26,492 nucleotides of DNA from a virus. Made by a program: the position numbers and the translations under genes. The stretch spans positions 1-26,492 of IMG/VR virus record IMGVR_UViG_3300036651_001450. One strand, written 5' to 3'. Below, piece after piece: positions 14,301 to 21,600 of this stretch; the stretch's first letter is position 1; every line of letters starts with the position of its first letter. Below the pieces are notes generated by a model that searched no databases, was not told where the DNA came from, and saw nothing but the letters and a program-made list of their open reading frames with translations.

Positions 14301-15578
14301 CAGGAGCAAATTCTTTCTGTAGCTGAGAAACTCGCAGGATACTCAGTCATGGAACGTGATGGCTTGCGTAGACTGGTGGGTAAGAAGGAAAAGGATAAGA
14401 TTAAGTTAGCTCGTGGTGAGTTTGTTGATCGCTGCGTAAGTCACTCAGGTATCGCTACAGCTCAAGCCAATAGGATCTTTGATGAAATCGAATTCTTCGG
14501 AGCCTATGGATTCAACCGCGGTCACTCTGCCGCCTATGCTTATTTAGGCTATCAGACGGCCTACCTTAAGGCTCACTTTCCAGCAGACTATATGGCTGCA
14601 GTTATCTCTTGTATGGATGATGTAGAAAGAGCAGGCGAGCATGTCAATAATGCTAAGCGCTTGGGTCTAGAAGTAATAGGTCCATCTATCAATACCTCTG
14701 ATAGGGATTTCACTGTTATAGATGATGATACTATTCAGTATGGTATGAAAACTATTCAGGGTTTAGGGGATGCTGCATTAGATAAGATCCTTAACTCGGA
14801 GCGAGGCTATTATAACCTGTATGATTGGCTCCGCCGCACCCATGTTGATATCCTTAATAAGTCCCTAATAGAACACCTCCTATTTGCAGGTGCCTTAGAT
14901 GAGTTGATGCCCGAACAGGACAATAAGCTTACAAAGAGAGAGGATCGAATACATCTACTCAATGCTGAAGCGAAGGAGCTTGGTTCTTATATTACTGAGC
15001 ATCCACTTAAGGGCATATGGTCATTCTTAGAAAATGATATCACCCATACAGTAGCTGAGATAGGTATGCTACCCGAAAAGACTAACGTAATGATTGCTGG
15101 TCTGGTGGTATCTAAGGATGTGCGTTACTCAAAGAGAGATAACAAGATGTTTATCTTCTTTCAGGTACAAGATCTTACAGGCACTATAGATGTAGCTGCT
15201 TTCTCTCAGTCAGCTGAAAAGTATAAGGATGTAGCCGTTGGTGACATCGTTTTGATGCGTGGTCCTATCTCACATGAGCGTAAGCTTATAGGGGAGGAAG
15301 AAGCTAAGAAGTCGAAGATAACTCTCTATGAATGTCGGACGCCGCAGCTACCTGAATACTCTATTGGAGAATCAATAGAACTACGTTTCAAAAAGAAACC
15401 TACCCCCTATACACTAGATAAGATCCTTGGTATAATAGAAGGGAATCCTGGTGATAGCTATGTAACTATACGCTATCCCGTAGACAAGTTTGAACTGACC
15501 TATAAGGTAGTTAAGCCTACCAACACTAAGGTCAAAGAACAATTAGAAATGATGGTATTGAGCGAAAATGTTTTGTAA
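11334..15578 (+). CDS. dnaE: DNA polymerase III alpha subunit with intein
   Basis: This 1414-residue product has a GTG start and is a C-family replicative DNA polymerase interrupted by a 304-residue intein (residues 233-536). The mature polymerase would be about 1110 residues, normal for DnaE. The N-terminal PHP domain has FHCHSVYSLLDG, ISISDHGN, PGAELY, and the DSHYVHREDAE segment, so its metal-site residues look intact and could support proofreading. The palm carries PDIDVDVDEDRR and LKIDILGLKN, the catalytic Asp motifs. ALYRPGPLGSHMD and GFNRGHSAAYAYLGYQTAYL are finger/thumb-region signatures, and a C-terminal OB fold follows (VMIAGLVVSKDVRYSKRDNK). It copies the phage genome. It is first in an operon of replication genes. 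Confidence 0.95.
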   Translation: METYSAFHCHSVYSLLDGAAQLKAYFQRADELGLPSISISDHGNIHHVIDAYETAKDFKVKYVPGAELYQARQTRHDRDELERAGKATDELDQRGPLHLSVVAQNMQGFKNLVRLSSDSWTGGYYGKPRVDHELLEKHGSGLIILSGCLNGELAQALMRNDLAAAKQSILLMQDAVGKDNYYVEVMSHGIQEEELVLKAVASIAKKAGIKVIPTIDSHYVHREDAELHDISLCQPEGTKVLRSIKPSKLGLEKAVSVPVEVQSIPIEDIQVGDKVVTWSRSPRRGTMNKTGATVTAISSRMYRGSLVNIQTSQGHSSSYTPDHICVARLDSDSVKPFVVYLMRKNHQYRIGITKFRRSKGVKGLFGPIQRAKDLGADAVWILKACDTHEEVLLEEAWLGHKFNIPTLLYHPYIQKSRNSKHQIPVSEFWNRVGDNTTNAAICLRAYGRDIRYPIWDDSIDFFRMRHPQYIRACNLIDGMMVCVPKDLRLPYSGLTYDGTNVWQAISVSYKPYNGPVYSIEVDKTHTYVADEIVTHNCLGTGALQSDENRFKFYNDQFYLKSYAEMAKLFPEEWLRNTIELNEKIQAPDLELKEFQFPIYDYDGDHFSYLRELTYKGLKKQYGEITKEIEDRVEYELGVIYRMGFVDYMLIVWDIIEWCHRNGIYASARGSAAGAVVSYALGITVVDPIRFKLLFERFLIEGRKTMPDIDVDVDEDRREEVINYLRTKYGISRVANICNFSTIKARAAIRDSARVLGYEYAIGDKLANLIPPPVQGFDKTLEEAFEEVEDLRKSYETDPDAKRVLDAAKGLEGLIRQTGVHAAGVLITPGPLTDFMPVMQKPNKDGSAGPIITQWNGKQVESLGLLKIDILGLKNYSIIDKTLKSVKRRKGVELNMDKLPLDDRKTYELLCSGDTSTVFQIGASGISNLTYEIQPQQLEDLMAVIALYRPGPLGSHMDRSYLSRKNGGNVTYAHPSLKEAFEDTYGLMIYQEQILSVAEKLAGYSVMERDGLRRLVGKKEKDKIKLARGEFVDRCVSHSGIATAQANRIFDEIEFFGAYGFNRGHSAAYAYLGYQTAYLKAHFPADYMAAVISCMDDVERAGEHVNNAKRLGLEVIGPSINTSDRDFTVIDDDTIQYGMKTIQGLGDAALDKILNSERGYYNLYDWLRRTHVDILNKSLIEHLLFAGALDELMPEQDNKLTKREDRIHLLNAEAKELGSYITEHPLKGIWSFLENDITHTVAEIGMLPEKTNVMIAGLVVSKDVRYSKRDNKMFIFFQVQDLTGTIDVAAFSQSAEKYKDVAVGDIVLMRGPISHERKLIGEEEAKKSKITLYECRTPQLPEYSIGESIELRFKKKPTPYTLDKILGIIEGNPGDSYVTIRYPVDKFELTYKVVKPTNTKVKEQLEMMVLSENVL
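12030..12941 (+). mobile_element. Intein in dnaE with GIY-YIG-like insert
   Basis: The intein runs from Cys1 (CQPEGTKVL) to His303-Asn304 (ADEIVTHN), with Cys as the +1 extein residue (CLGTG). The block B motif is TPDH at 88-91, and the C-terminal block is VYSIEVDKTHTYVADE. Splicing rejoins DISL with CLGTGALQ in the PHP domain, restoring a normal DnaE sequence. Between the splicing blocks lies VVYLMRKNHQYRIGITKFRR followed by ADAVWIL and EEAWLGHKFNIPT. Its VY...(Y)RIG and downstream Arg and Glu resemble the GIY-YIG nuclease layout rather than LAGLIDADG. All splicing residues are present, so it should be active. Confidence 0.9.
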
Positions 15579-15966
15579 CCCGCCATATGACAAAAGCTGC
15601 TATCGTACTTGCACTTCATGTTTTAGGTGTGCCGATAAAGGTTCTAAGGCAGAGTGTGCGACCTGTGTTGGTCGCCCTGATGCTGAGCGTCGTAAGTACC
15701 CTGATCCTGATGACTATTGCCGTTGTAAGGACGGCATACTACAGTATAAGACACGCGAGGGTAGGCTTCTAGTCGCTAAGATTCCCGGCAATCCTTTTGG
15801 TTCTAAGATCCAAGGTGAAGCAGAGACTGCTGATGAGCGAGATTATAATGCTATGGTGCAACGCATCAGAGAAAAGACTGGAGACCCTAACTGGGATCCA
15901 GTACGGTTTGAAACTGGCATATCAAGCAAGGAATGGTATGATAACTACAAGCGAGGACAACGATAA
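15568..15966 (+). CDS. Cys-rich putative zinc-binding protein (132 aa)
   Basis: ATG 15568 overlaps the end of dnaE by 11 bases. The N-terminal 55 residues contain many cysteines (MFCNPPYDKSCYRTCTSCFR, then ADKGSKAECATCVG and DDYCRCK), likely binding one or two zinc ions. The C-terminal half is charged and helical (ADERDYNAMVQRIREKTG) and ends in SSKEWYDNYKRGQR. There is no named family. Being coupled to the polymerase suggests a replication accessory or DNA-binding role (inference). Confidence 0.6.
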   Translation: MFCNPPYDKSCYRTCTSCFRCADKGSKAECATCVGRPDAERRKYPDPDDYCRCKDGILQYKTREGRLLVAKIPGNPFGSKIQGEAETADERDYNAMVQRIREKTGDPNWDPVRFETGISSKEWYDNYKRGQR

Positions 15967-16142
15967 TGACTACTCATATTCCAGTAGAAGATATAACAAT
16001 CACAGATTTCTGTATAGCTTGTGGTCATTACCACTTCAGTCCTACTTATGGGGAGAAGCATAAGCAGCGGCATTGCACTATAGAGGGTTGTCGCTGTCTA
16101 GCACGTAGTTTTATTGGTCGCAGTATGAGAAAGAAGATATAA
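15966..16142 (+). CDS. Small zinc-ribbon-like protein (58 aa)
   Basis: The ATG at 15966 overlaps the previous TAA by one base, and the TAA at 16140-16142 overlaps the next ATG in the same way. The 58-residue product has FCIACGHYHF and then HCTIEGCRCLARSF, giving CxxC plus C-x4-C-x-C with flanking His, a small zinc-binding fold. The basic tail is GRSMRKKI. It was missed by length filters, but the double TAATG coupling makes it convincing. Confidence 0.65.
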   Translation: MTTHIPVEDITITDFCIACGHYHFSPTYGEKHKQRHCTIEGCRCLARSFIGRSMRKKI

Positions 16143-16384
16143 TGATTGGCCATCCAGTATACACTTTCTCTATAACGCTGGAGGCTTTGGATCAATTACT
16201 AAACGATGATAGCTATGTTACTTTTTCCAGCTGCTATTATGATCCAGCTCGAAGAATGGTTAACTTTATTTGCACACAGACTAGTGAGGTTGATCAAGGA
16301 TCTAAATTCGTAGAAATAGAAGAAGGTAACGATATGCCAGTCTTCATTTATTCAAGAAGGGATATTAAATATGTCGAAGACTGA
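16142..16384 (+). CDS. Hypothetical protein (80 aa)
   Basis: This small alpha/beta protein starts MIGHPVYTFSITLEALDQLL and continues with two strands (YVTFSSCYYDPARRMVNFIC). It ends in PVFIYSRRDIKYVED. No family is recognised. It is coupled at both ends: the start overlaps the previous stop, and the 3' end overlaps the next gene by 14 bases. Confidence 0.6.
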   Translation: MIGHPVYTFSITLEALDQLLNDDSYVTFSSCYYDPARRMVNFICTQTSEVDQGSKFVEIEEGNDMPVFIYSRRDIKYVED

Positions 16385-16634
16385 TGATTTAATTATTGAA
16401 GCGATCCGTTCTACTGGTAGGTTAGGAGAAGATGAGTATGTTACTGAAGCTGCTATTGTGTATGTTTCAGTTAGTGCTACTAAACCAAGCTCACATCAGT
16501 ATGGCGACATCTATCTTGGTGGCACGATGCCACATCATAGTGCTTTAGGCTTAGCCCATACATGGATAGATAAGATGTTTGATAGTATGATTCTAGAAGA
16601 CTTTGACGACGAGAACCCAGAAGAGGATAAGTGA
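16371..16634 (+). CDS. Hypothetical protein (87 aa)
   Basis: ATG 16371 overlaps the previous gene by 14 bases and follows AGAAGGGAT as a ribosome-binding site. The product has MSKTDDLIIEAIRSTGRLGE, then AAIVYVSVSA, an HHSALGLAHTWIDKMFD helix and an acidic end (EDFDDENPEEDK). It resembles many small phage acidic proteins but no family I can name. Confidence 0.6.
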   Translation: MSKTDDLIIEAIRSTGRLGEDEYVTEAAIVYVSVSATKPSSHQYGDIYLGGTMPHHSALGLAHTWIDKMFDSMILEDFDDENPEEDK

Positions 16635-16635
16635 A

Positions 16636-16812
16636 GTGAGCTTTATAGACAATTCAGATGACTTCATGGAAATAGGTGACTCAGGTCTTATACCTGTAGG
16701 TGAAGGTCGTTGGTTAGATTCTAATAGTGGCTACCAAATCGATCAGGACGGTCGAGTTTATGATAGTGACGGTCAGCTTATTGAAGATAACTATTATGAT
16801 GATGAGGAATAG
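16636..16812 (+). CDS. Acidic hypothetical protein, GTG start (58 aa)
   Basis: I chose GTG 16636, one base after the previous stop and preceded by AGAGGATAA, over ATG 16603, which would overlap the previous gene by 32 bases. The product (VSFIDNSDDFMEIGDSG...) is very acidic, with DQDGRVYDSDGQLIEDN, which reads like a short beta-hairpin repeat (GYQIDQDGRVYDSDGQL). It ends NYYDDEE. The function is unknown. Confidence 0.5.
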   Translation: MSFIDNSDDFMEIGDSGLIPVGEGRWLDSNSGYQIDQDGRVYDSDGQLIEDNYYDDEE

Positions 16813-16815
16813 TAG

Positions 16816-17337
16816 GTGACTACAGTAGTAAATATGGTTGCCGGTCCTGGGACTGGTAAATCAACCACCGCTGCAGGTACTTTCTTTGAGCTAAAGACTG
16901 CTGGAGTTAATTGTGAGTTAGTTACTGAGTTTGCTAAAGATCTAGTATGGGAAGGCCGCGTCAATACATTAGACAATCAGGTCTATCTATTAGGTAAGCA
17001 ATACCACAGACTCTGGCGTCTACAGGATAAAGTAGAAGTTATCATAACTGATTCTCCTATCTTCTTACTAACCTATTATGGTGGTAAGATGTCAGAGAAC
17101 TTCCACAATCTAACTCTAGAACTCTTCAATTCTATGGATAACATGACCTTCTTCCTTAATAGGGTTAAGGTATTTAATCCAGCAGGTAGAGTACAAACAG
17201 AAGAGAAAGCTAGAGAAATTGACGCAGAGCTACTCAACTTACTTTCTATACACACGATCCCATATCTTACACTCGATGCTGACGAATTTGCACCAAAGCA
17301 TATAGCGGGAATGGTATTAGGAAAATTAAATGTCTAA
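16816..17337 (+). CDS. P-loop ATPase / nucleotide kinase-like (173 aa)
   Basis: GTG 16816 is the start (GAGGAA lies upstream at 16803-16808). The product begins MTTVVNMVAGPGTGKSTTAA, with Walker A GPGTGKST at residues 10-17. VEVIITDSPIFLLTYYGG is a Walker-B-like strand with Asp, and FFLNRVKVFNPAGRVQTEEKARE resembles the lid of NadR/thymidylate-kinase-like (AAA_28-type) phage ATPases. It probably phosphorylates a nucleoside, nucleotide or polynucleotide end; the substrate is unclear. It overlaps the next gene by 8 bases. Confidence 0.7.
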   Translation: MTTVVNMVAGPGTGKSTTAAGTFFELKTAGVNCELVTEFAKDLVWEGRVNTLDNQVYLLGKQYHRLWRLQDKVEVIITDSPIFLLTYYGGKMSENFHNLTLELFNSMDNMTFFLNRVKVFNPAGRVQTEEKAREIDAELLNLLSIHTIPYLTLDADEFAPKHIAGMVLGKLNV

Positions 17338-17599
17338 AAATAGTTGTCCTGATCCAGATAATTGTCCACAGCGGCAAGGTTTTATTAAACCACCGACCAT
17401 TAAGTTAGGTAGTATTACTTTACAGTATCCTAGACGTGGCCAGCATAACCTGCAATTTTGGCTTGGTATAGGTAAATCTAAATTCGGAATTGGTAATCTT
17501 TTATCCATTCGTCTTGAGATCTCCACTCGTAGAAGCTCCCGTAAGTGGAAAGAATTAACTACTAAGCATGGATGTTGGGATGTTTGGAGACAAGAATGA
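17330..17599 (+). CDS. Hypothetical protein (89 aa)
   Basis: This small basic protein has two Cys near the N-terminus (SCPDPDNCPQRQG) and a beta-rich middle (IKLGSITLQYPRRGQHNLQF, then WLGIGKSKFGIGN). It ends KHGCWDVWRQE. No family is recognised. The start overlaps the ATPase gene by 8 bases and the stop overlaps the next ATG. Confidence 0.6.
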   Translation: MSKNSCPDPDNCPQRQGFIKPPTIKLGSITLQYPRRGQHNLQFWLGIGKSKFGIGNLLSIRLEISTRRSSRKWKELTTKHGCWDVWRQE

Positions 17600-17877
17600 G
17601 AGAATTAACCCCAGAAGTTTATAAGAAATTAATTGATGATCACGAAGAATCATTCCCCGATTATAAGACATTAGATATTGGGGACACCTTTTCTAATGTA
17701 GCATTCTATACTAACAAAGTTTATTGTTACTTGTGTCAATGGTGTGGTGCGGTTGTCGTTGATACTGGCGCTCATAGTATGTGGCACAAAGAACTAACTA
17801 ATAAGCCTCCATTTTGGTTTGAAGAATTAAAAGCTATGCGCCAAGTAAACCCCGATAACCCTACCTTGAGGTTTTAA
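17596..17877 (+). CDS. Small protein with CxxC...H motif (93 aa)
   Basis: I chose ATG 17596, which shares an ATGA overlap with the previous stop, over ATG 17572. The product starts MRELTPEVYKKLIDDHEESF. It holds VYCYLCQWCGAVVVDTGAHS followed by MWHKEL, a CxxC-x(n)-H-x3-H pattern of the kind found in short zinc fingers of phage proteins. It ends in NPTLRF. It precedes the Cas4-like gene with a one-base overlap. Confidence 0.6.
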   Translation: MRELTPEVYKKLIDDHEESFPDYKTLDIGDTFSNVAFYTNKVYCYLCQWCGAVVVDTGAHSMWHKELTNKPPFWFEELKAMRQVNPDNPTLRF

Positions 17878-18650
17878 TGATTAGACTAATAGATGAATTA
17901 ACAGATTTAGAGAGATTGTCTCTAATAGAAATAAGTGCTAGTAGGTTATCTAGTTTCGAAAGGTGCCCTGCAGCATATTTTTATGACTATATATTATTTG
18001 AACCCCGCGGCCATAATAAATATTCACTACTTGGGAATGTAGTTCATAGTGTATTAGAACATATAGATTTTAATCAACCACTAAATTATTTTGAGATGGC
18101 TAATCTTTTCGAAGATTATGTAGCACACCATGATAAAGAAGGTGAAATAACTTCCGACTTATTAGATATAGGTAGACAGATACTAGCAGAGTATTGCCAG
18201 ACTCATGTGAACGATGAGTGGCATGTGGAAGCTAAGGAGAAGGCCTTTGCTATTGTGATCGGACCTGCTCTAGTGGTAGGTTATATAGATAGGGTGGATA
18301 TTTTAGGAAATACTTGTACCTATACTGACTATAAAACTGGCCGTAAAGAGGTACCCTATAAGGATGTTCCTAATGATTTTCAGCTGGGTATTTATGCTTT
18401 AGCTATGAAGAAGTATTATCCTAATTATAGAATTATAGGACAGCTAGAATATCTAAGAAGTGGCCGCATCAAGTCTCATGAGTTTACTATTACTGATTTA
18501 GAAACTATGGAATCAAGATTGATTGCGACGATCAACAAGATCATTGAGACAAACACATTCCATCCGACGCCTAATAAATCATTTTGTTTCTGGTGCTCTC
18601 ACGCAGAGACCAAAATTTGTGCTATAGGCGCTAAGAGATTAGAGAAATGA
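17877..18650 (+). CDS. Cas4/RecB-like exonuclease with Fe-S cluster cysteines
   Basis: This 257-residue protein belongs to the PD-(D/E)XK RecB/Cas4 family. SSFERCPAAYFYDYI carries the first cluster Cys (Cys30), and GNVVHSVLEH carries His57. VVGYIDRVDIL carries Asp138, and YTDYKTG carries Asp151 and Lys153. FQLGIYALAMKKYYP carries the Gln169/Tyr173 motif. FCFWCSHAETKIC supplies Cys237, Cys240 and Cys248, completing a 4Fe-4S site as in Cas4 and AddB. Expected activity is 5'-3' exonuclease in recombination or replication. No Cas1, Cas2 or repeat array is nearby, so it is the stand-alone phage type. It ends the polymerase operon. Confidence 0.88.
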   Translation: MIRLIDELTDLERLSLIEISASRLSSFERCPAAYFYDYILFEPRGHNKYSLLGNVVHSVLEHIDFNQPLNYFEMANLFEDYVAHHDKEGEITSDLLDIGRQILAEYCQTHVNDEWHVEAKEKAFAIVIGPALVVGYIDRVDILGNTCTYTDYKTGRKEVPYKDVPNDFQLGIYALAMKKYYPNYRIIGQLEYLRSGRIKSHEFTITDLETMESRLIATINKIIETNTFHPTPNKSFCFWCSHAETKICAIGAKRLEK

Positions 18651-18652
18651 TT

Positions 18653-18673
18653 AGATTACTATTATATTCATGG
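18653..18673 (+). promoter_or_regulatory. Promoter with -10 TACTAT, identical to the copy at 25831
   Basis: The -10 TACTAT lies at 18657-18662, followed by 7 bases and ATG 18670. The 21 bases 18653-18673 are identical to 25831-25851, which precedes a gene with the same N-terminal module. No clear -35 is seen and no Shine-Dalgarno. Confidence 0.55.
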
Positions 18674-20007
18674 ATAATTGGATACTTTCGACTACCTATT
18701 ATGTAGGGCAGACCGTAGTAGGTTCTGATGGTAATCTATATAAAGCGTTGGCTACTAGCACCGCTAAAGATCCTACCTCTAACCCCTCGTATTGGCAGCA
18801 AGAAACTTCTTCTGTTCCCGTATCGCAAGATGTACTCGAAGCTAATGATTTACCTATTAGTTATTTAGACTCTAGATATCAACATACTGGCGCCTATGCC
18901 GCCCTTTTGCCGCAGCAGGCGTCGGTGTCGTCGGTCGAGCTTCTACCCCGGCGCCCCCGCCGGGGCGTCACCCGCCAGCAGTTGCGCGGCATCTACCGCC
19001 AGAGCCTCGACGCCCTCATGAAGGGCACGCTGGCCACCCGCAAGGCCACTCAGACCGGCTACGAGCTTCGGATGGCGGCGGCCAACTCGACCTCGCAGGC
19101 GATCAACTACTACTGGAACCTGGCCACCAACCTGGGGGGCAACAACAACGCGGCGATCATCGCCGACCAGGGCTACGTGTCGGCGCTCACCGCCGTCTAC
19201 GACCTGACCACCGATCCGGGTAAGACCACCAATCTCCTGAACGCCTGGTTCATGGAGACAGCTCAGTTCACCCTGACCTCTGCCCCCACCGCGGGCGACA
19301 CGCTCGCTTTGCAGTGCAGCTACATCCCATATCAGGGGATGCTGCACTCCTTCGCCGGGTCCACCGGCAACGTCGGCTCAGCCGTGTTCGAAGTCGTCTA
19401 CTTCGAGGACACCTGCTTTTACACCGTCGCCGGGCAGTACGGCGGCGGGTCGGGCAGCGCATCACCCCTCATCCCGATCATCCCGAAACTGCCCCTCGGC
19501 GCCGCCCAATACGCCTTCAACGGGGGCAACACCTTCGACTGTTTCGGGGCCACCCCCGACGCATCCTCGTCGCAGTGGCTGAAAGAGAACCTGCCGCTCG
19601 TCCAGTCCGGCGACCTGATATCGGCCAGCAACGCCCGCTTCTGTGAGGGCGCCCGGTTCAGTGTGGCCACCGCCTTGAGCGGCCAGGGCCGCGGCTACCA
19701 GCAGCTCAGCCCGCAGGTGCGGATGATCGGCCCGAAGCTCACCACCGTCCCCGCGCTCGCCAACATCGTCGCCGGGATCGCCGGTCTGGTCCGCATCGTC
19801 GACCTTCCCTGCTCCGACGACGCCAACTTCGAGATGGGACGCCTGTTCCTTATGGTCGCCACCAGGATCAACACCACCGCCGACATGCAGGCCGGGGCGT
19901 CATCAGACACCTCGTCCGCCGTTGACGTGTTCGTGCCGGTCGTACCGAACACTCCGACGCCGACCCCATATCCGAGCTTCTACGAGGGTCTGGTAGGTGT
20001 CCAATGA
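18670..20007 (+). CDS. Modular tail adhesin with GC-rich C-terminal part
   Basis: This is a 445-residue protein. Residues 1-75 are AT-rich in coding and contain the CBM5/12-like module (YYVGQTVVGSDGNLYKALAT, then DPTSNPSYWQQE). They also contain a second block, LEANDLPISYLDSRY, shared with the protein at 25848. From about residue 76 the DNA is GC-rich; SVELLPRRPRRGVTRQQLRG begins a large beta-rich domain of unknown type (FTLTSAPTAGDTLALQCSY, VFEVVYFEDTCFYTVAGQYG, GDLISASNARFCEGARFSVA). It ends VVPNTPTPTPYPSFYEG. Most likely a receptor-binding or virion-surface protein whose binding part was acquired. The stop overlaps the next ATG (ATGA). Confidence 0.65.
   Translation: MDNWILSTTYYVGQTVVGSDGNLYKALATSTAKDPTSNPSYWQQETSSVPVSQDVLEANDLPISYLDSRYQHTGAYAALLPQQASVSSVELLPRRPRRGVTRQQLRGIYRQSLDALMKGTLATRKATQTGYELRMAAANSTSQAINYYWNLATNLGGNNNAAIIADQGYVSALTAVYDLTTDPGKTTNLLNAWFMETAQFTLTSAPTAGDTLALQCSYIPYQGMLHSFAGSTGNVGSAVFEVVYFEDTCFYTVAGQYGGGSGSASPLIPIIPKLPLGAAQYAFNGGNTFDCFGATPDASSSQWLKENLPLVQSGDLISASNARFCEGARFSVATALSGQGRGYQQLSPQVRMIGPKLTTVPALANIVAGIAGLVRIVDLPCSDDANFEMGRLFLMVATRINTTADMQAGASSDTSSAVDVFVPVVPNTPTPTPYPSFYEGLVGVQ
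18946..18965. repeat. Perfect inverted repeat near cassette junction
   Basis: CCCCGGCG (18946-18953), a CCCC loop and CGCCGGGG (18958-18965) form an 8-bp stem inside the coding frame, about 50 bases after the AT/GC junction. It resembles intergenic terminators of high-GC phages, so it may mark what was once a non-coding donor segment now translated as PRRPRRG. Confidence 0.45.
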
Positions 20008-21143
20008 GCAACCTGACCGTTACCGGCAACGCGCCGTTGACCCCGCCGCTGGCCGTGTCATCCCAGTTCGCCCGGTCGACCACCACCGATGTGGCCGCCC
20101 TCACCGCGATCGCCAACGCCCTCACGGTCCCGTCGTTCGTGTCCGCCCCCGGCGGCACCATCGGCGCTCCTAGCGGCGGGGTGACCCTCACCGACGACCA
20201 GAAAGAGCAGTGCGTCCGAGACTGGGTGTGGCGTAACTGCTATTTCACCGGCACCACCCAGGCCACCACGCCCGCCTTGGCGAACGTCTACCGCAGCCTG
20301 GAGATCTACCAGTGGCGGGAGGGCGGCATCGGCCCGTCAGGGACCAACTACACCGGCAACGCCGCGCTCAACAGCGGCAAAGGCCCGACCATGGCTTGCG
20401 CCCAGATCAGCTACCTGTACCTCGGGTTGCTCGCCTCGCTCGGCATCGCCGGCCGGGCTGTTAACGGCACCTCGGGCACCCAAGGCTCCGATGTCGAGGC
20501 CGAGTACTGGTCGCCGGCCTACGCCAAATGGGTGATGACGTTGCCGTCGATGAACGCCCACAAGACCTTCACGGCCACCGGCATCCCGGTATCCACCCTG
20601 GAGCACGTCCTGGCCGAGCGCAGCAACGGCCTTACGGCCACCGCGCCCGGTTCGGGCATCTTCACCGGGGTTGGCCTCGACGGGTCGAACGGCCGAGACT
20701 TCACCGGGGTCAACTTTGAAGGCCCCTACTGGGCGACGTTCTCGCAGAACATGGCCTGGGAGCGGGGCAACTACTACCACCTCGGCAACTTCTCGGGGTC
20801 GTCGGCGGTGTTCATCCCGCCTCGCATGTCCGGCCAGCAGTGGGTTACCGCCCAGTCCCTCGCCGACATCGACTTCACCGTCAACGCCCTCCACCTGACC
20901 ATCGAGCAGCGAGCTTCGGGCATGGCGGTCGCGTTCTTGGAGCACAACATGCTGGAGTTGGCCGCCCTCCAAGTGCTCGCACCGGGCGGGGCGTGGGCCA
21001 ACATCCCCGAAGCGGTCGCTGGCGGCACGCAGAACGAGGAGGCTGTCTTCGGGTTCGCCCCGGTGTCGGGCCAGACCTGGCAGTTCCGGGCCACCGGGAC
21101 GCTCGGCAACACCTCCAACATCGTGACCGTGGCCTGCGCATGA
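20004..21143 (+). CDS. Transglutaminase-like fold protein, probably catalytically inactive
   Basis: This 379-residue protein is wholly GC-rich in coding. The middle resembles transglutaminase-like cysteine enzymes: GPTMACAQISYLYLGLLASL with Cys132 at the nucleophile position, GIAGRAVNG, and then VEAEYWSPAYAKWVMTLPSM with NAH. In active relatives the second segment reads HV..EVW(S)....KWV.(L)DP.FN.H; here the His position holds Asp163 and the Asp position is Leu180. The catalytic triad therefore appears lost although the Cys remains. The C-terminus (VNALHLTIEQRASGMAVAFL, then PVSGQTWQFRATGTLGN) is beta-rich. It is likely a virion protein partnered with the upstream adhesin. Confidence 0.5.
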   Translation: MSNLTVTGNAPLTPPLAVSSQFARSTTTDVAALTAIANALTVPSFVSAPGGTIGAPSGGVTLTDDQKEQCVRDWVWRNCYFTGTTQATTPALANVYRSLEIYQWREGGIGPSGTNYTGNAALNSGKGPTMACAQISYLYLGLLASLGIAGRAVNGTSGTQGSDVEAEYWSPAYAKWVMTLPSMNAHKTFTATGIPVSTLEHVLAERSNGLTATAPGSGIFTGVGLDGSNGRDFTGVNFEGPYWATFSQNMAWERGNYYHLGNFSGSSAVFIPPRMSGQQWVTAQSLADIDFTVNALHLTIEQRASGMAVAFLEHNMLELAALQVLAPGGAWANIPEAVAGGTQNEEAVFGFAPVSGQTWQFRATGTLGNTSNIVTVACA

Positions 21144-21153
21144 CAACCGCCGT

Positions 21154-21178
21154 CATAACGTCGGTTATGATATATAAT
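21154..21178 (+). promoter_or_regulatory. Promoter region with inverted repeat
   Basis: CATAAC-GTCG-GTTATG (21154-21169) is a perfect 6-bp inverted repeat with 4-base spacer. It overlaps TATGAT (21166-21171, 8 bases before ATG 21180) and precedes TATAAT (21173-21178). A 17-base match with one mismatch lies on the minus strand at 24001-24017, upstream of another promoter. It could be an operator or a sigma-specific upstream element. Confidence 0.45.
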
Positions 21179-21179
21179 T

Positions 21180-21569
21180 ATGATAAGTAAAGTAGATATA
21201 GCAAATAAAATAGGACCCTATGCTAATTGGTGGCTCTATTTGTGGGGGTTTGTAGCTATTGGTTTGCTAGCCGCAGCATTCTTAATTCCCTTTTGGATGT
21301 GGGCTGTCTCGGCGCTAGTAGGATTTGGAACTATGGAGGGATTCGGCTTGGCTACCGAAGGGCCTTACCCTCCACTAACAGATATTATTCGTGCTTTTTT
21401 GCCCGATTGGATTGCTATTCCCTTAATGTGGATGTTTGCTATCGCCGCAGGATGCACTTGGCTACATATGCACCATCCATTCACTACGAGTTGTGTTGGT
21501 GCATTAATTGCTTGGTTAACAATCCACTTCATAAACGCCTACAATGCTATTAACAAGTTAAAGAATTAA
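21180..21569 (+). CDS. Small multi-pass membrane protein (129 aa)
   Basis: Three or four hydrophobic helices are visible, at residues about 18-40, 42-56, 76-96 and 103-123, separated by short polar loops (EGFGLATEGPYPPLTDII). The protein has no cleavable signal and a Lys-rich C-terminus (NAINKLKN). It could be a holin or other lysis-associated membrane protein, but no lysin gene is in the window. Base composition is back to the phage average directly after the GC-rich cassette. It is followed by a strong terminator. Confidence 0.6.
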   Translation: MISKVDIANKIGPYANWWLYLWGFVAIGLLAAAFLIPFWMWAVSALVGFGTMEGFGLATEGPYPPLTDIIRAFLPDWIAIPLMWMFAIAAGCTWLHMHHPFTTSCVGALIAWLTIHFINAYNAINKLKN

Positions 21570-21600
21570 TGGAACAAAACGATCAACCTAGAATATGTGA

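Larger units (their letters stand above)
18896..21150. other. GC-rich cassette 3
   Basis: Composition switches to very GC-rich at about 18896, inside the adhesin gene, and switches back at about 21150, just after the stop of the following gene. Codon third positions are mostly C/G. At about 2.25 kb it is the longest of the four. The junction lies 225 bases into the adhesin, right after the shared AT-rich module. Confidence 0.75.

Noticed and set aside
17877-18650. CRISPR adaptation locus around the Cas4-like gene
   Set aside because: No Cas1, Cas2 or repeat-spacer array is visible anywhere in the window; stand-alone Cas4-like nucleases are common in phages.
18943-19347. Minus-strand frame of 134 codons opposite the adhesin
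   Set aside because: A GC-driven shadow with no domain, opposite a frame-consistent coding sequence.
20337-21146. Long minus-strand open frame (269 codons) in the GC-rich cassette
   Set aside because: It is Arg/Gly/Val/His-rich nonsense, antisense to a protein with clear fold similarity. Long empty frames are expected in high-GC DNA.
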